Of a DNA stretch of 64,000 nucleotides, positions 17,063 through 24,557 are shown piece after piece. Where the stretch lies: positions 310,001-374,000 of the forward strand of contig NZ_WXVV01000001.1 of NCBI RefSeq assembly GCF_013433315.1, in the 5' to 3' direction. This DNA is from Pseudomonas crudilactis. GTDB taxonomy: Bacteria; Pseudomonadota; Gammaproteobacteria; Pseudomonadales; Pseudomonadaceae. The position numbers were made by a program, and so were the translations under genes. The notes beneath the pieces are model-generated. The model made no database searches. It was not told where the DNA came from and was given only the letters and a program-made list of their open reading frames with translations. The first letter of the stretch is position 1. Every line of letters starts with the position of its first letter.

Positions 17063-18076
17063 TCACGCCGAGACGCCGCACAACGCGGCGCGCTCGGCGA
17101 CATGGCGCAGGCTGTCGAAGTTGATATTGGCGCCCGAGTCAATCGCCACGAATGTCTGCTCGCGCACCCCGGTTCGCGCTACGTATTGCTTGATCCCGGC
17201 CACGGCCAAGGCGCCGGACGGTTCGGTGATCGAGCGGGTATCGTCGTAGATATTCTTGATCGCTGCGCAGAGGTCGTCATTGCTGACGGTGATTACCTCG
17301 TCGACGCAAAAGCGGCAAACCTCAAACCCGAACGCGCCGATCTGCGCTACCGCCACGCCATCGGCGAAAGTGCCGACGCTGGGCAGCACCACGCGCTGAT
17401 CCGATTCCAATGCAGCCTTCAGGCACGCTGAATGTTCCGATTCGACGCCGATGATCCGCACTTCCGGGCGCAGATATTTGACGTAAGCCGCGATGCCGGC
17501 GATCAGACCGCCACCGCCCACCGGGATGAAGATCGCGTCCAGGGTGCCTTGATGCTGGCGGAGGATTTCCATCGCCACGGTGCCCTGCCCGGCGATTACC
17601 TCCGGGTCATCGAACGGTGACACGAAGGTGCGTCCAGTCTGCTCCGCCAGTTGCAGTGCATGGGCCAGCGCGAACGGGAAACTCTCGCCATGCAGCATCG
17701 CTTCAGCGCCACGACTGCGCACACCCAGCACTTTCAGTTCCGGCGTTGTCGCCGGCATGACGATGGTCGCCGCGATCCCCAGTTCGCGCGCTGCCAGCGC
17801 CACGCCTTGCGCGTGATTGCCGGCCGAGGCGGTGATCACCCCACGCGCCTTCTGCTCGTCACTGAGTTGCACCAGTTTGTTGTAGGCGCCACGGATCTTG
17901 AAGGAGAACGTCGGTTGCAGGTCTTCGCGCTTGAGCAGAACCCGGTTGCCCAGCGCCTCCGACAGCGCCGGCGCCGCTTGCAAAGGCGTGCGCACCGCGA
18001 GGTCGTACACCGGCGCGGCGAGGATCTTTTTCACGTAGTGCTCAAGCAGGGTTTGCTGATCGGGGCTGTGCGGCAT
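17063..18076 (-). CDS. Threonine ammonia-lyase, short form without regulatory domain
   Basis: A 337-residue fold-type II PLP enzyme that would deaminate L-threonine (or serine) to 2-oxobutyrate (or pyruvate). The PLP Lys is in TFSFKIRGAYNK, the Asn of the ASAGNHAQGVA motif contacts the cofactor, and the phosphate loop is VGGGGLIAG. It covers only the catalytic part: biosynthetic IlvA has about 500 residues with C-terminal ACT-like domains for isoleucine feedback, and these are absent. The length is like catabolic TdcB. The RBS is AGGAGA. A leader peptide and terminator-like hairpin lie directly upstream, so control by attenuation may replace allosteric control. Confidence 0.88.
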   Translation of the reverse strand: MPHSPDQQTLLEHYVKKILAAPVYDLAVRTPLQAAPALSEALGNRVLLKREDLQPTFSFKIRGAYNKLVQLSDEQKARGVITASAGNHAQGVALAARELGIAATIVMPATTPELKVLGVRSRGAEAMLHGESFPFALAHALQLAEQTGRTFVSPFDDPEVIAGQGTVAMEILRQHQGTLDAIFIPVGGGGLIAGIAAYVKYLRPEVRIIGVESEHSACLKAALESDQRVVLPSVGTFADGVAVAQIGAFGFEVCRFCVDEVITVSNDDLCAAIKNIYDDTRSITEPSGALAVAGIKQYVARTGVREQTFVAIDSGANINFDSLRHVAERAALCGVSA

Positions 18077-18121
18077 GGTCGTCTCCTGACATTTTTCAAA
18101 ACCCTGGAGACAGAAAGTAAA

Positions 18122-18142
18122 AACCCGCCTCTAGGGCGGGTT
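18122..18142 (-). terminator. Leader terminator (attenuator) of threonine dehydratase gene
   Basis: On the minus strand AACCCGCC, a loop, GGCGGGTT and a run of five T form an intrinsic terminator about 45 bases before the dehydratase ATG. Its ascending CCCGCC arm can instead pair with GGCGGG at 18165-18170, inside the end of the leader ORF, which would prevent termination. Confidence 0.7.
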
Positions 18143-18160
18143 GGGTGCTGCAGTCGTGAG

Positions 18161-18226
18161 CTAGCCCGCCGAATGAGGAATGGCGGTAATAATGCTTGGC
18201 TGGCAGCGCGATACAGTCGAAGTCAT
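18161..18226 (-). CDS. Candidate leader peptide with Thr/Ile codons
   Basis: A 21-codon frame on the minus strand (starts MTSTVSRCQPSIITAIPHSA, then Gly and a TAG stop). It has three Thr and three Ile codons, with Ile-Ile-Thr-Ala-Ile grouped at residues 12-16. The stop lies at the GGCGGG antiterminator arm. A ribosome stalled at the Ile/Thr cluster would leave that arm free to sequester the terminator; a ribosome reaching the stop would cover it. This is the classical attenuation layout and fits the function of the next gene. There is no clear Shine-Dalgarno, and the predicted promoter is so close that the message would be nearly leaderless. Confidence 0.55.
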   Translation of the reverse strand: MTSTVSRCQPSIITAIPHSAG

Positions 18227-18235
18227 GGGCTGGAA

Positions 18236-18263
18236 ATTAGCCTGTGCGCTAATGGCAAGTCAA
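18236..18263 (-). promoter_or_regulatory. Possible promoter of the attenuator/dehydratase transcript
   Basis: On the minus strand TTGACT (18258-18263) and GCTAAT (18236-18241) are separated by 16 bases and resemble -35 and -10 boxes. Transcription would begin almost at the leader ATG. Confidence 0.4.
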
Positions 18264-18325
18264 TGGCCAATTTTGCGCGGTGACGTTAGTCTGGCGACTC
18301 TCTCATCACACCAAGGAAGGATTGC

Positions 18326-18664
18326 ATGATGTCTATCGCCCTGCCCCTCACGGCTTTGCTCGCGTTCAGCGGTTACACCGTTTCGGTGATGCTTCAGGCT
18401 GAACAGTCGTTGATCGATTTTGGCATCAGCCTGATGTCGCGGCCCGATACCGCGCAGGTGGTGATTGATCTGTATCTGCTGGCGACTCTGGCCGGGGTGT
18501 GGATGGTCAAGGATGCCCGGTCGCGTGGGCAGTCGATTTGGTCGGTGCTGCCTTATTTGTTGTTGACGGCGGTTTTCGTGTCGATCGGGCCGTTGTTGTA
18601 TCTGGTGGTGCGTGGGGTTCGCGAGCGCAACAGGAAGGCGGTGGATCTGGCTCGGGTGGGTTGA
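18326..18664 (+). CDS. DUF2834-like small membrane protein
   Basis: A 112-residue protein with three hydrophobic segments: about residues 3-24, 45-62 (VIDLYLLATLAGVWMVKDA) and 70-95 (SVLPYLLLTAVFVSIGPLLYLV), ending in a basic tail. The WMVKDARSRG loop and final SIGPLLYL helix are usual for DUF2834 inner-membrane proteins, whose role is unknown. AAGGAAGG lies 5-12 bases before ATG 18326. It is divergent from the dehydratase leader. Confidence 0.75.
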   Translation: MMSIALPLTALLAFSGYTVSVMLQAEQSLIDFGISLMSRPDTAQVVIDLYLLATLAGVWMVKDARSRGQSIWSVLPYLLLTAVFVSIGPLLYLVVRGVRERNRKAVDLARVG

Positions 18665-18692
18665 TCCGGGTTATCGGATGCCGGGTAGATTG

Positions 18693-18721
18693 CCTTCGCG
18701 AGCAGGCTCGCTCCCACAGGG
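18693..18721. repeat. REP element, single copy
   Basis: One copy of the CCTTCGCGAGCAGGCTCGCTCCCACAGG REP core, directly after the DUF2834 gene. Confidence 0.85.
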
Positions 18722-18781
18722 GTTGGTGTCAGCACTGGCAAGGTGTATGTCGTTCAAGAATGCCTGATCAACCCAGATGTC

Positions 18782-18801
18782 AACTGTCAAGTCTGACAGT
18801 T
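18782..18801. promoter_or_regulatory. CTGTCA-N4-TGACAG palindrome, site 1
   Basis: AACTGTCA-AGTC-TGACAGTT, a perfect inverted repeat with 8-base arms and a 4-base spacer, 81 bases before the ATG at 18883. The same core and spacer recur at 29706-29721 and 36180-36195, always upstream of an uncharacterised gene, so it is probably an operator. Confidence 0.6.
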
Positions 18802-18882
18802 ATGCCGCCAACCCTGATGCGGTAACTTGAGCCTTCACCGGGAGCTTGCTCCCTTCGAGGTCATACGTCAGGAGCATGAGCG

Positions 18883-19323
18883 ATGAGTGATTCGGAGTAC
18901 ACATCTACAGGAGAGTTTTCTGCCGAGACGGAAGGTGGTGAACGCTTGTTGTTTCATACGACGTTAGTGAATCTGGCCATCAGCTCTCGCCCGGTGCCTG
19001 TCCCTTTTTGGCAAGCTATTGGCGATCAGGAATTCGACGGACCGCTTCCGCGGCGACACGCCTATCTGAGTGTCTATTTCCCTGTGGGGGTAACAGCTGG
19101 CACTTATCCGCTGACCAGGGACGGCGACTTTCGAGGAAGCTATGCGGTCGGCACTCTTGGTGATGCGGAGTCGTACTATTCAACGTCAGGACAAATAACG
19201 CTAACTATCGTGCCGTCAGAAGAAGGTGAGCGAGTGGAGGGCACAGTGTTTTTTACAGCTCTGAATGAAAAAAACGGGCAGCAAGTCTTTATCAAAAATG
19301 GCAAGTTCAACATGACAAATTAG
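18883..19323 (+). CDS. Orphan beta-rich small protein, unknown function
   Basis: A 146-residue protein with no signal peptide, membrane segment or known domain. It reads as a beta sandwich: alternating strands such as AYLSVYFPVG, a GTYPLTRDGDF turn, SYYSTSGQITLTIVP, and VEGTVFFTALNEKNGQQVFI with a final GKFNM strand. The layout (P-x-GTYxLT, then YYS..G, then a GT strand and a closing G-[KE]-F strand) resembles the protein at 29820, and both genes sit behind the same palindrome type. ATG at 18883 has GGAG 9 bases upstream. The product may be cytoplasmic or exported by a non-Sec route. Confidence 0.7.
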   Translation: MSDSEYTSTGEFSAETEGGERLLFHTTLVNLAISSRPVPVPFWQAIGDQEFDGPLPRRHAYLSVYFPVGVTAGTYPLTRDGDFRGSYAVGTLGDAESYYSTSGQITLTIVPSEEGERVEGTVFFTALNEKNGQQVFIKNGKFNMTN

Positions 19324-19399
19324 ACCTTTACCTCGGCTGCAACCAGAGCCGGGGTAAACATTGGCTGGGTTAGCCCGGCGTTCTCGCAACCCGGCTACC

Positions 19400-20173
19400 T
19401 CAGCCCCGCTTAATCGCAACATACGCCGCCGTTTCATACGGCACCGTCACCACATCCCTGTCACGCAGTTCCGGCTCGGCGATAATCAACGCACGAATCT
19501 GCTCATCGACCTTTGCCCGCTGCGCATCCGGCAGTGCGGCGATGAAACTGGTTGAGCGCACTCGATTGAATATCACGTCTTCCGGCGAACCCGCATGAGC
19601 ATGGTGGAACCTCACAACCTGCAGCGCTTCGAACGCCGGGTGCGGAAATGCTGTGCGCCAGGCGCCGGTGTAATAGCGCGGCGTGTCAGCTTCCAGTGCG
19701 TTGACGATGGCGTCCAGTTTCGGCACCCAACTGACCTGGGTGTCGCGCAGATTCCAGATCAACCCCAACTGGCCACCGGGCTTGAGTACCCGGGCGATTT
19801 CCGTCAGCGCTTCGCTGCTGGCGAACCAGTGAAACGCTTGTGCGCAGATCACCACATCGACTGAAGCGTCCGGCAACGGCAGGTCAGTCGCCGTACCGCT
19901 CACGGCCAGCACATCGGGCCATGCATCAGAGAGTTTCTCCAACATCTGCGCTACCGGCTCAACCGCGATCACTTGCGCGCCGGTCGCCACTAGACGTCCG
20001 GTGAACTTGCCGGTGCCGGCGCCCAGATCGATCACGGTTTTATGACGATCCAGACCCAGGGTCGCATTCAGCCACTCGGTCACCTGCGGCGGATAGTCCG
20101 GCCGACCTTTCACATAGGTGTCGGCAGCGGTTTTGTAGCCCGCAGCGGCTGAATGATGGACGTGATCGGTCAT
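19400..20173 (-). CDS. Class I SAM-dependent methyltransferase
   Basis: A 257-residue protein with the Rossmann methyltransferase motifs: VIDLGAGTGKFTG (motif I, SAM binding, about residues 48-60), VIAVEPVAQML (motif II acidic end), VICAQAFHWF (motif IV-like) and VLKPGGQLGLIWN (motif VI). It belongs to the Methyltransf_11 group related to UbiE/BioC-type small-molecule enzymes. The AQAFHWF motif is typical of the fungal-TMT1-like/trans-aconitate subgroup; substrate unknown. ATG at 20173 has AAGGAGAG upstream; an earlier ATG at 20197 lacks one. Confidence 0.85.
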   Translation of the reverse strand: MTDHVHHSAAAGYKTAADTYVKGRPDYPPQVTEWLNATLGLDRHKTVIDLGAGTGKFTGRLVATGAQVIAVEPVAQMLEKLSDAWPDVLAVSGTATDLPLPDASVDVVICAQAFHWFASSEALTEIARVLKPGGQLGLIWNLRDTQVSWVPKLDAIVNALEADTPRYYTGAWRTAFPHPAFEALQVVRFHHAHAGSPEDVIFNRVRSTSFIAALPDAQRAKVDEQIRALIIAEPELRDRDVVTVPYETAAYVAIKRG

Positions 20174-20331
20174 GGCAACTCTCCTTACGGCAAACATCGG
20201 ATCGACGGCAGACGCTCCCGAGCATAGCGCTTGAATTTACGCTGAACTTGAACAGTCACTGATAAAGCAATGAATAAAAATTCACCCTGTGGTGTTCAAA
20301 GTGAAACATATCCCCTTGTGGAGCCTTGCCC

Positions 20332-20865
20332 ATGACTATCCGTTCCGTTATGTTCGCCGCCCCGTTGCTGCTGGTCGCGGCGATGTCCAGCCAGTTGGCC
20401 TTGGCCAATGGTGATGAAGAAGCACCGGTGCAGAAACCGGAATGTCCGAAAGGCCAGGTCTGGGACAGCAAAACGCAGAAGTGTGTGCTGCAAACCAGCA
20501 GCCTGCTGCCGGACGCTGACCGTACCGATTACGCCTATCGCCTCGCCAAGGCCGGTCGCTACGAAGAAGCCCTGGCGCTGCTCGACACGCTGAAACAACC
20601 GAACACCGCCAAGGCTCTCAACTATCGCGGATATGCAACGCGCAAGCTGGGAAGAACAGACGAAGGCATCGGTTATTACCTGCAATCGGTGAAGCTTGAT
20701 CCGCAATACGCGCAAGTGCGCGAATACCTCGGTGAGGCCTATGTGATCAAAGGCCGCGTCGATCTGGCGCAGGAACAGTTGCAGCAGATCAAATCGATTT
20801 GCGGTACGTCCTGCGAGGAATACCAGGACCTGGCCGAAGCCATCAACGTTTCATCAAAAACCTGA
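20332..20865 (+). CDS. Periplasmic TPR protein
   Basis: A 177-residue precursor with a signal peptide (SVMFAAPLLLVAAMSSQLALA). The mature start has a small Cys pair (ECPKGQVWDSKTQKCV), then two or three tetratricopeptide repeats (AYRLAKAGRYEEALALLD; ALNYRGYATRKLGRTDEGI; VREYLGEAYVIKGRVDLA) and a second Cys pair (SICGTSCEEY). TPR proteins mediate protein contacts. It lies just upstream of the ECF sigma/anti-sigma pair (about 18 bases), so it may be part of that operon or of its signal pathway. ATG 20332 has GGAG upstream and was preferred over TTG 20326. Confidence 0.8.
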   Translation: MTIRSVMFAAPLLLVAAMSSQLALANGDEEAPVQKPECPKGQVWDSKTQKCVLQTSSLLPDADRTDYAYRLAKAGRYEEALALLDTLKQPNTAKALNYRGYATRKLGRTDEGIGYYLQSVKLDPQYAQVREYLGEAYVIKGRVDLAQEQLQQIKSICGTSCEEYQDLAEAINVSSKT

Positions 20866-20883
20866 GCATTTATAAGGGCAGCC

Positions 20884-21411
20884 ATCATCGTCAGCGATCA
20901 GGCCTTCAGAGCAGAACTCGGACAGCATCTGGCGCGACTGTGGCGTTACGGTTTGCTGCTGTCGCGCAATCGGCATTTGGCCGAGGACCTGGTGCAGGCC
21001 ACGTGTGTGCGGGCGCTGGAGCGCGCCGGTCAATACGTCGCCGGCACGCGTATGGATCGCTGGTTGCTGAGTATTCTGCATTCGATCTGGCTCAACGAAG
21101 TGCGCGCTCGCCGCGTACGTCAGGGCGCGGGCCAGGTGGATGCCGATGGCCAACTGGCGTTCGATGGCGAGTATGCGGCGCAGACTCACGTCATGGCCGC
21201 GCAAGTGATTCGCCGCGTCGATGCGTTGCCCGAAACCCAGCGCGAAACCGTGTATCTGGCCTATGTCGAAGGTTTGTCCTACCGCGAAGTTGCCGAGATC
21301 CTGCAAGTACCGATCGGCACGGTCATGAGCCGTCTGGCCACCGCCCGCCTGAAACTCGCCGAATACCCGCCACTGCAGGCTGTGCCGAAATCCACCGAAG
21401 GAGACCGTTGA
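20884..21411 (+). CDS. ECF-type RNA polymerase sigma factor
   Basis: An ECF sigma-70 factor of about 175 residues. Region 2 holds LAEDLVQATCVRALERAGQY and MDRWLLSILHSIWLNEVRARR; region 4 holds LPETQRETVYLAYVEGLSYREVAEIL with the helix-turn-helix VPIGTVMSRLATARLKL. The first codons of region 2 (SDQAFRAELGQHLARLWRYG) have no ATG, GTG or TTG before them. The frame has two ATC codons at 20884 and 20887 after AAGGG, and the first standard start is TTG at 20953, which would cut region 2. I use 20884 as a likely rare start. It overlaps the anti-sigma gene by one base (TGATG). Confidence 0.8.
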   Translation: MIVSDQAFRAELGQHLARLWRYGLLLSRNRHLAEDLVQATCVRALERAGQYVAGTRMDRWLLSILHSIWLNEVRARRVRQGAGQVDADGQLAFDGEYAAQTHVMAAQVIRRVDALPETQRETVYLAYVEGLSYREVAEILQVPIGTVMSRLATARLKLAEYPPLQAVPKSTEGDR

Positions 21412-22172
21412 TGAACACACCTTCGGATGAACAATTGGTCGCCTACCTGGACGGCGAACTTGACGGCGGATATCGCGATCAACTCGACAGTGCCATTACC
21501 GAAGATCCGTTACTGAGCCTGCGCGTGCAATGGCTCAGCCGCAGCAACCTGCCGTACAAGAACGCTTATGACGAACTGGCGCAACAGGCGCCGCTGGATC
21601 GCCTGCAAGCGCGGCTGGATGCCATTCCTTCACCGCAGCGTCCGGGCTTCAGTCGCCGCTGGTTTATCGGTGGCGCCGCAGCAGCGCTATTGGCCGGTGG
21701 CGTGGTGGCCGACCGCTTGTTCCTCGGCTGGCATGCCGCGCAATCGAACAACTGGCGCGTATTGGTCAGCGACTATATGGCGCTGTATGTGCCGCAGACG
21801 CTCGATCATCTGCCCACCGACGAAGCTTCCCAACGGGCGCAACTGCGCACCGTCGATGCGCGCCTGGGCCTGAACCTTTCGCCAGCGACTTTGAAGCTAC
21901 CGGGCGCTGAATTCAAACGGGCACAAATGCTTGAGTACGACGGTGTGCCGATTGCGCAGATCGTTTATCTGGATGCGAAGCATGGGCCATTGGCGCTGTG
22001 TGTCACGCGCTCAAACAGCGGCAGTCGGCCGTTGGCCCATGAGCGTCGGCGTGAGATGAATGTGGTGTACTGGACAGAGCGTGAGCATGCGTGGATGTTG
22101 ATTGGCCGTCATTCGTCGGCGGAACTGGAGCAGCATGCGGGACTGGTGCGCGCGCAGCTGCTGAAAGTGTAA
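21411..22172 (+). CDS. Membrane-bound anti-sigma factor
   Basis: A 253-residue protein. The N-terminal cytoplasmic part (DEQLVAYLDGELDGGYRDQLDSAI) is the zinc-less anti-sigma helical fold that binds sigma factors. One membrane helix follows near residues 82-100 (RRWFIGGAAAALLAGGVVADRLFL), then a periplasmic sensor part (NNWRVLVSDYMALYVPQTL to the end). The gene overlaps the sigma gene stop, so the two are translated together and probably form a sigma/anti-sigma switch. The inducing signal is unknown. Confidence 0.88.
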   Translation: MNTPSDEQLVAYLDGELDGGYRDQLDSAITEDPLLSLRVQWLSRSNLPYKNAYDELAQQAPLDRLQARLDAIPSPQRPGFSRRWFIGGAAAALLAGGVVADRLFLGWHAAQSNNWRVLVSDYMALYVPQTLDHLPTDEASQRAQLRTVDARLGLNLSPATLKLPGAEFKRAQMLEYDGVPIAQIVYLDAKHGPLALCVTRSNSGSRPLAHERRREMNVVYWTEREHAWMLIGRHSSAELEQHAGLVRAQLLKV

Positions 22173-22241
22173 GAAAACTGCAGGCCTGCGCCGTCTCTAA
22201 ATCGCGGACAACCAGCGCTGAAGTTGGCGACTGATTCGGCG

Positions 22242-22270
22242 CCTTCGCGAGCAGGCTCACTCCTACAGGG
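22242..22270. repeat. REP element, single copy
   Basis: One copy of the REP core with the CTCACTCCTACAGGG variant, between the anti-sigma gene and the convergent sensor kinase gene. Confidence 0.8.
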
Positions 22271-22283
22271 AGTTCTTCGCAGG

Positions 22284-23585
22284 CTAGACGGTAGTGGGTA
22301 ACCACAATCTGAAGCGCGCACCGCCCAACGGCGAAGACTCAACCGTCAACGTGCCACCCTGCGCTTCCAGTGCGCGACGGCTGATCGCCAGACCAAGACC
22401 AAACCCACCCGTAGCCCGATCCCGACTGCGATCAAGTCGATAGAACGGCTCGAAAATCCGCTCACGCTCATCATCGGGAATGCCGATGCCGTCATCATCG
22501 ACCCAGATCTCACAGCCCTCGGCATTGACCTGCACGCCAATCTGAATGCGTTTTTCGCAATAGCGCATGGCGTTGCGCAGCAGATTCTGGATCGCCCGCG
22601 CGGTCAGGCGTGGATCGAGCGAGAAGCGTTCGAGCTGACCGTGCAGCAAAACATCAATGACGATCTCCGGCGATTCCAGCTCTTCATCGACACTGCCCAG
22701 AATGCTGTCGATGAATTCATCCAGCGACACTTCGACCTGCTCCGGCGTTTGCGCCGGATTCTGCAAGCGACTGTATGACAACAGCTCCAACACCAACTCA
22801 TCGAGTTCGCGGATGTGCGCGACCAGTCCCAACAAGCGCTCGCGACTGGCAGCCGGCAAATCGTCCGAGAGCGCCAGCGCCAGACCGAAATCCAGACGCG
22901 TCAGCGGCGTGCGCAGTTCATGGGACACGGCGTTGAGCAGATCACGTTGTTGGTTGAGCAGGTTTTCGATGTCACCGGCCATGGTGTCAAAGACATTAGC
23001 GAGGCTGCCGATGTTTGAGCTTGGGGCGATTTCCGTGCGCTCGCTCAAATGGCCCTTGCCAAAGCGTTCGGCGGTGCCTTTGAGCCGTTCCAGATCACGC
23101 CAGTGGGGGCGCAGCCACATCAGCAGGCAGGCGAGCAGCGTCGCGCCGACCAGCACATTGATGCTCCAGTACAACAGATTGACGTCCATCGGGTCCGGCG
23201 GCACGACCATTTGCACGGCCGAGATGTCGTCCAGCGGCGTCACCGCCAGCGTGCGCCAGCCCCAATCGCCAATGCGCACGACGTTTTCACCACGGCGCAG
23301 GCGCTCCTGCTCGATAGCGGTGAACTCGGCATCGTCGATCCGCGCGAGAACGATGTGCAGTGGCTGGAAATCCTTGTCCATCGACGCCGCCAGCGCCGGC
23401 CACTGCGCCTGCGGCACGGCGTGAAACTGGCGGGTAATCAGCGATTGCAGACCGCGCGAATAATCGAGGTTGTAAGTGACAAAGCGATCCCGGAACGCCA
23501 TGACCACCAGATCCGGCACCAGATAGATCGCCGCGCTGTAGGAGACGATCGTCACCAGATACAGGCGAAACAGGATGCGAAACAT
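22284..23585 (-). CDS. Sensor histidine kinase, RstB-like
   Basis: A 433-residue inner-membrane kinase. A membrane helix near residues 5-30 and a second near 140-160 (NVLVGATLLACLLMWL) flank a periplasmic sensor domain of about 110 residues. Then come HAMP (RLKGTAERFGKGHLSER), the phospho-acceptor H-box (LLNAVSHELRTPLTRLDFGL), and the ATPase domain with N-box NLLRNAMRY, G1 DDDGIGIPDD, the F-box and G2 GGFGLGLAI. The layout is close to RstB. It is 4 bases downstream of its response regulator gene, and the pair faces away from the RND pump operon. Confidence 0.9.
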   Translation of the reverse strand: MFRILFRLYLVTIVSYSAAIYLVPDLVVMAFRDRFVTYNLDYSRGLQSLITRQFHAVPQAQWPALAASMDKDFQPLHIVLARIDDAEFTAIEQERLRRGENVVRIGDWGWRTLAVTPLDDISAVQMVVPPDPMDVNLLYWSINVLVGATLLACLLMWLRPHWRDLERLKGTAERFGKGHLSERTEIAPSSNIGSLANVFDTMAGDIENLLNQQRDLLNAVSHELRTPLTRLDFGLALALSDDLPAASRERLLGLVAHIRELDELVLELLSYSRLQNPAQTPEQVEVSLDEFIDSILGSVDEELESPEIVIDVLLHGQLERFSLDPRLTARAIQNLLRNAMRYCEKRIQIGVQVNAEGCEIWVDDDGIGIPDDERERIFEPFYRLDRSRDRATGGFGLGLAISRRALEAQGGTLTVESSPLGGARFRLWLPTTV

Positions 23586-23589
23586 CAGT

Positions 23590-24291
23590 TCAGCATTCCC
23601 ACTCGGAACGGCTGAACAGATAGCCCTTGCCCCACACGGTCTTGATCTTGCGTGCCTCGCCAGCGTGGTCGTCGAACTTGCGGCGCAGCTTGGATATCGC
23701 TACATCCACCGAGCGGTCGGTGCCGTTGAATTCGATACCGCGCAGGCGTTGCAGGATCTGATCGCGGCTCAACACTTCACCGGCGTGTCGCGCCAATACC
23801 ACGAGCAAGTTGTATTCGCCGCTGGACAACTCGACCGGTTGATCACGCCAGGTGACGGTGCGTTCAGACAGGTCGATGCACAGATTACCCATGACAATGC
23901 GGTCGTTGACGGTCAACGGTTCACCGAGGCTGCTGCGGCGCAACAAGGTGCGCACACGCGCCAGCAACACGCGCGGCTCGCACGGTTTGGTGACGTAATC
24001 GTCGGCGCCCATTTCCAGGCCCAGCACCTGATCGTGACTGTCATCGCGAGCCGTCAGCATCAGGATCGGCAACGTCGCCGAATCAGCGCGCAGCAAACGG
24101 CAGACTTGCAGGCCATCGAGGCCCGGCAGCATCAGGTCGAGGATCACCAGATCCGGCGGATTGACTCGCGCCCGCTCACGCACATGGTCGCCACGGCCGA
24201 TCACGCTGACGGAATAACCGTTGCGTTCCAGGTAGCTGGAAATCAGTTCGGCGAGGGCGGTGTCGTCTTCGACCAGGAGGATGTTGGGCAT
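23590..24291 (-). CDS. OmpR/RstA-family response regulator
   Basis: A 233-residue regulator. The receiver domain has the acidic pair in LLVEDDTAL, the phosphorylated Asp in LVILDLMLPG and the Lys in DDYVTKPCEPRVLL. The winged-helix domain ends with RSVDVAISKLRRKF and VWGKGYLFS. The first in-frame ATG (24354) lies in REP sequence; ATG 24291 directly opens MPNILLVEDD and was chosen despite a weak ribosome site. It is transcribed with the sensor kinase and divergently from the RND pump genes, which could be a target. Confidence 0.92.
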   Translation of the reverse strand: MPNILLVEDDTALAELISSYLERNGYSVSVIGRGDHVRERARVNPPDLVILDLMLPGLDGLQVCRLLRADSATLPILMLTARDDSHDQVLGLEMGADDYVTKPCEPRVLLARVRTLLRRSSLGEPLTVNDRIVMGNLCIDLSERTVTWRDQPVELSSGEYNLLVVLARHAGEVLSRDQILQRLRGIEFNGTDRSVDVAISKLRRKFDDHAGEARKIKTVWGKGYLFSRSEWEC

Positions 24292-24330
24292 GGGGTGATC
24301 CAGAAAGTGCTGTGGCGACTGATAAGGCCC

Positions 24331-24399
24331 ATTCGCGAGCAGGCTCGCTCCCACACTTGGAATGCGATCCCTTGTGGGAGCGAGCCTGCTCGCGAAAGC
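24331..24399. repeat. REP pair, inverted
   Basis: Inverted REP copies at 24332-24356 and 24372-24398 in the divergent region between the response regulator and the RND pump. Confidence 0.88.
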
Positions 24400-24557
24400 T
24401 ATCTATCTGTCGCAATAAATTTCAAGACCTGAAGGATATACGCCCTCACCCGTCCCTGAGCAAAACCCTTACACAATTTCACACAGCGCCTACAAAGCTT
24501 CACCGCTAATCTCGGCGTCTGCCCGTAGGATGCGGACATCAATATTGGGGGTTGTAC

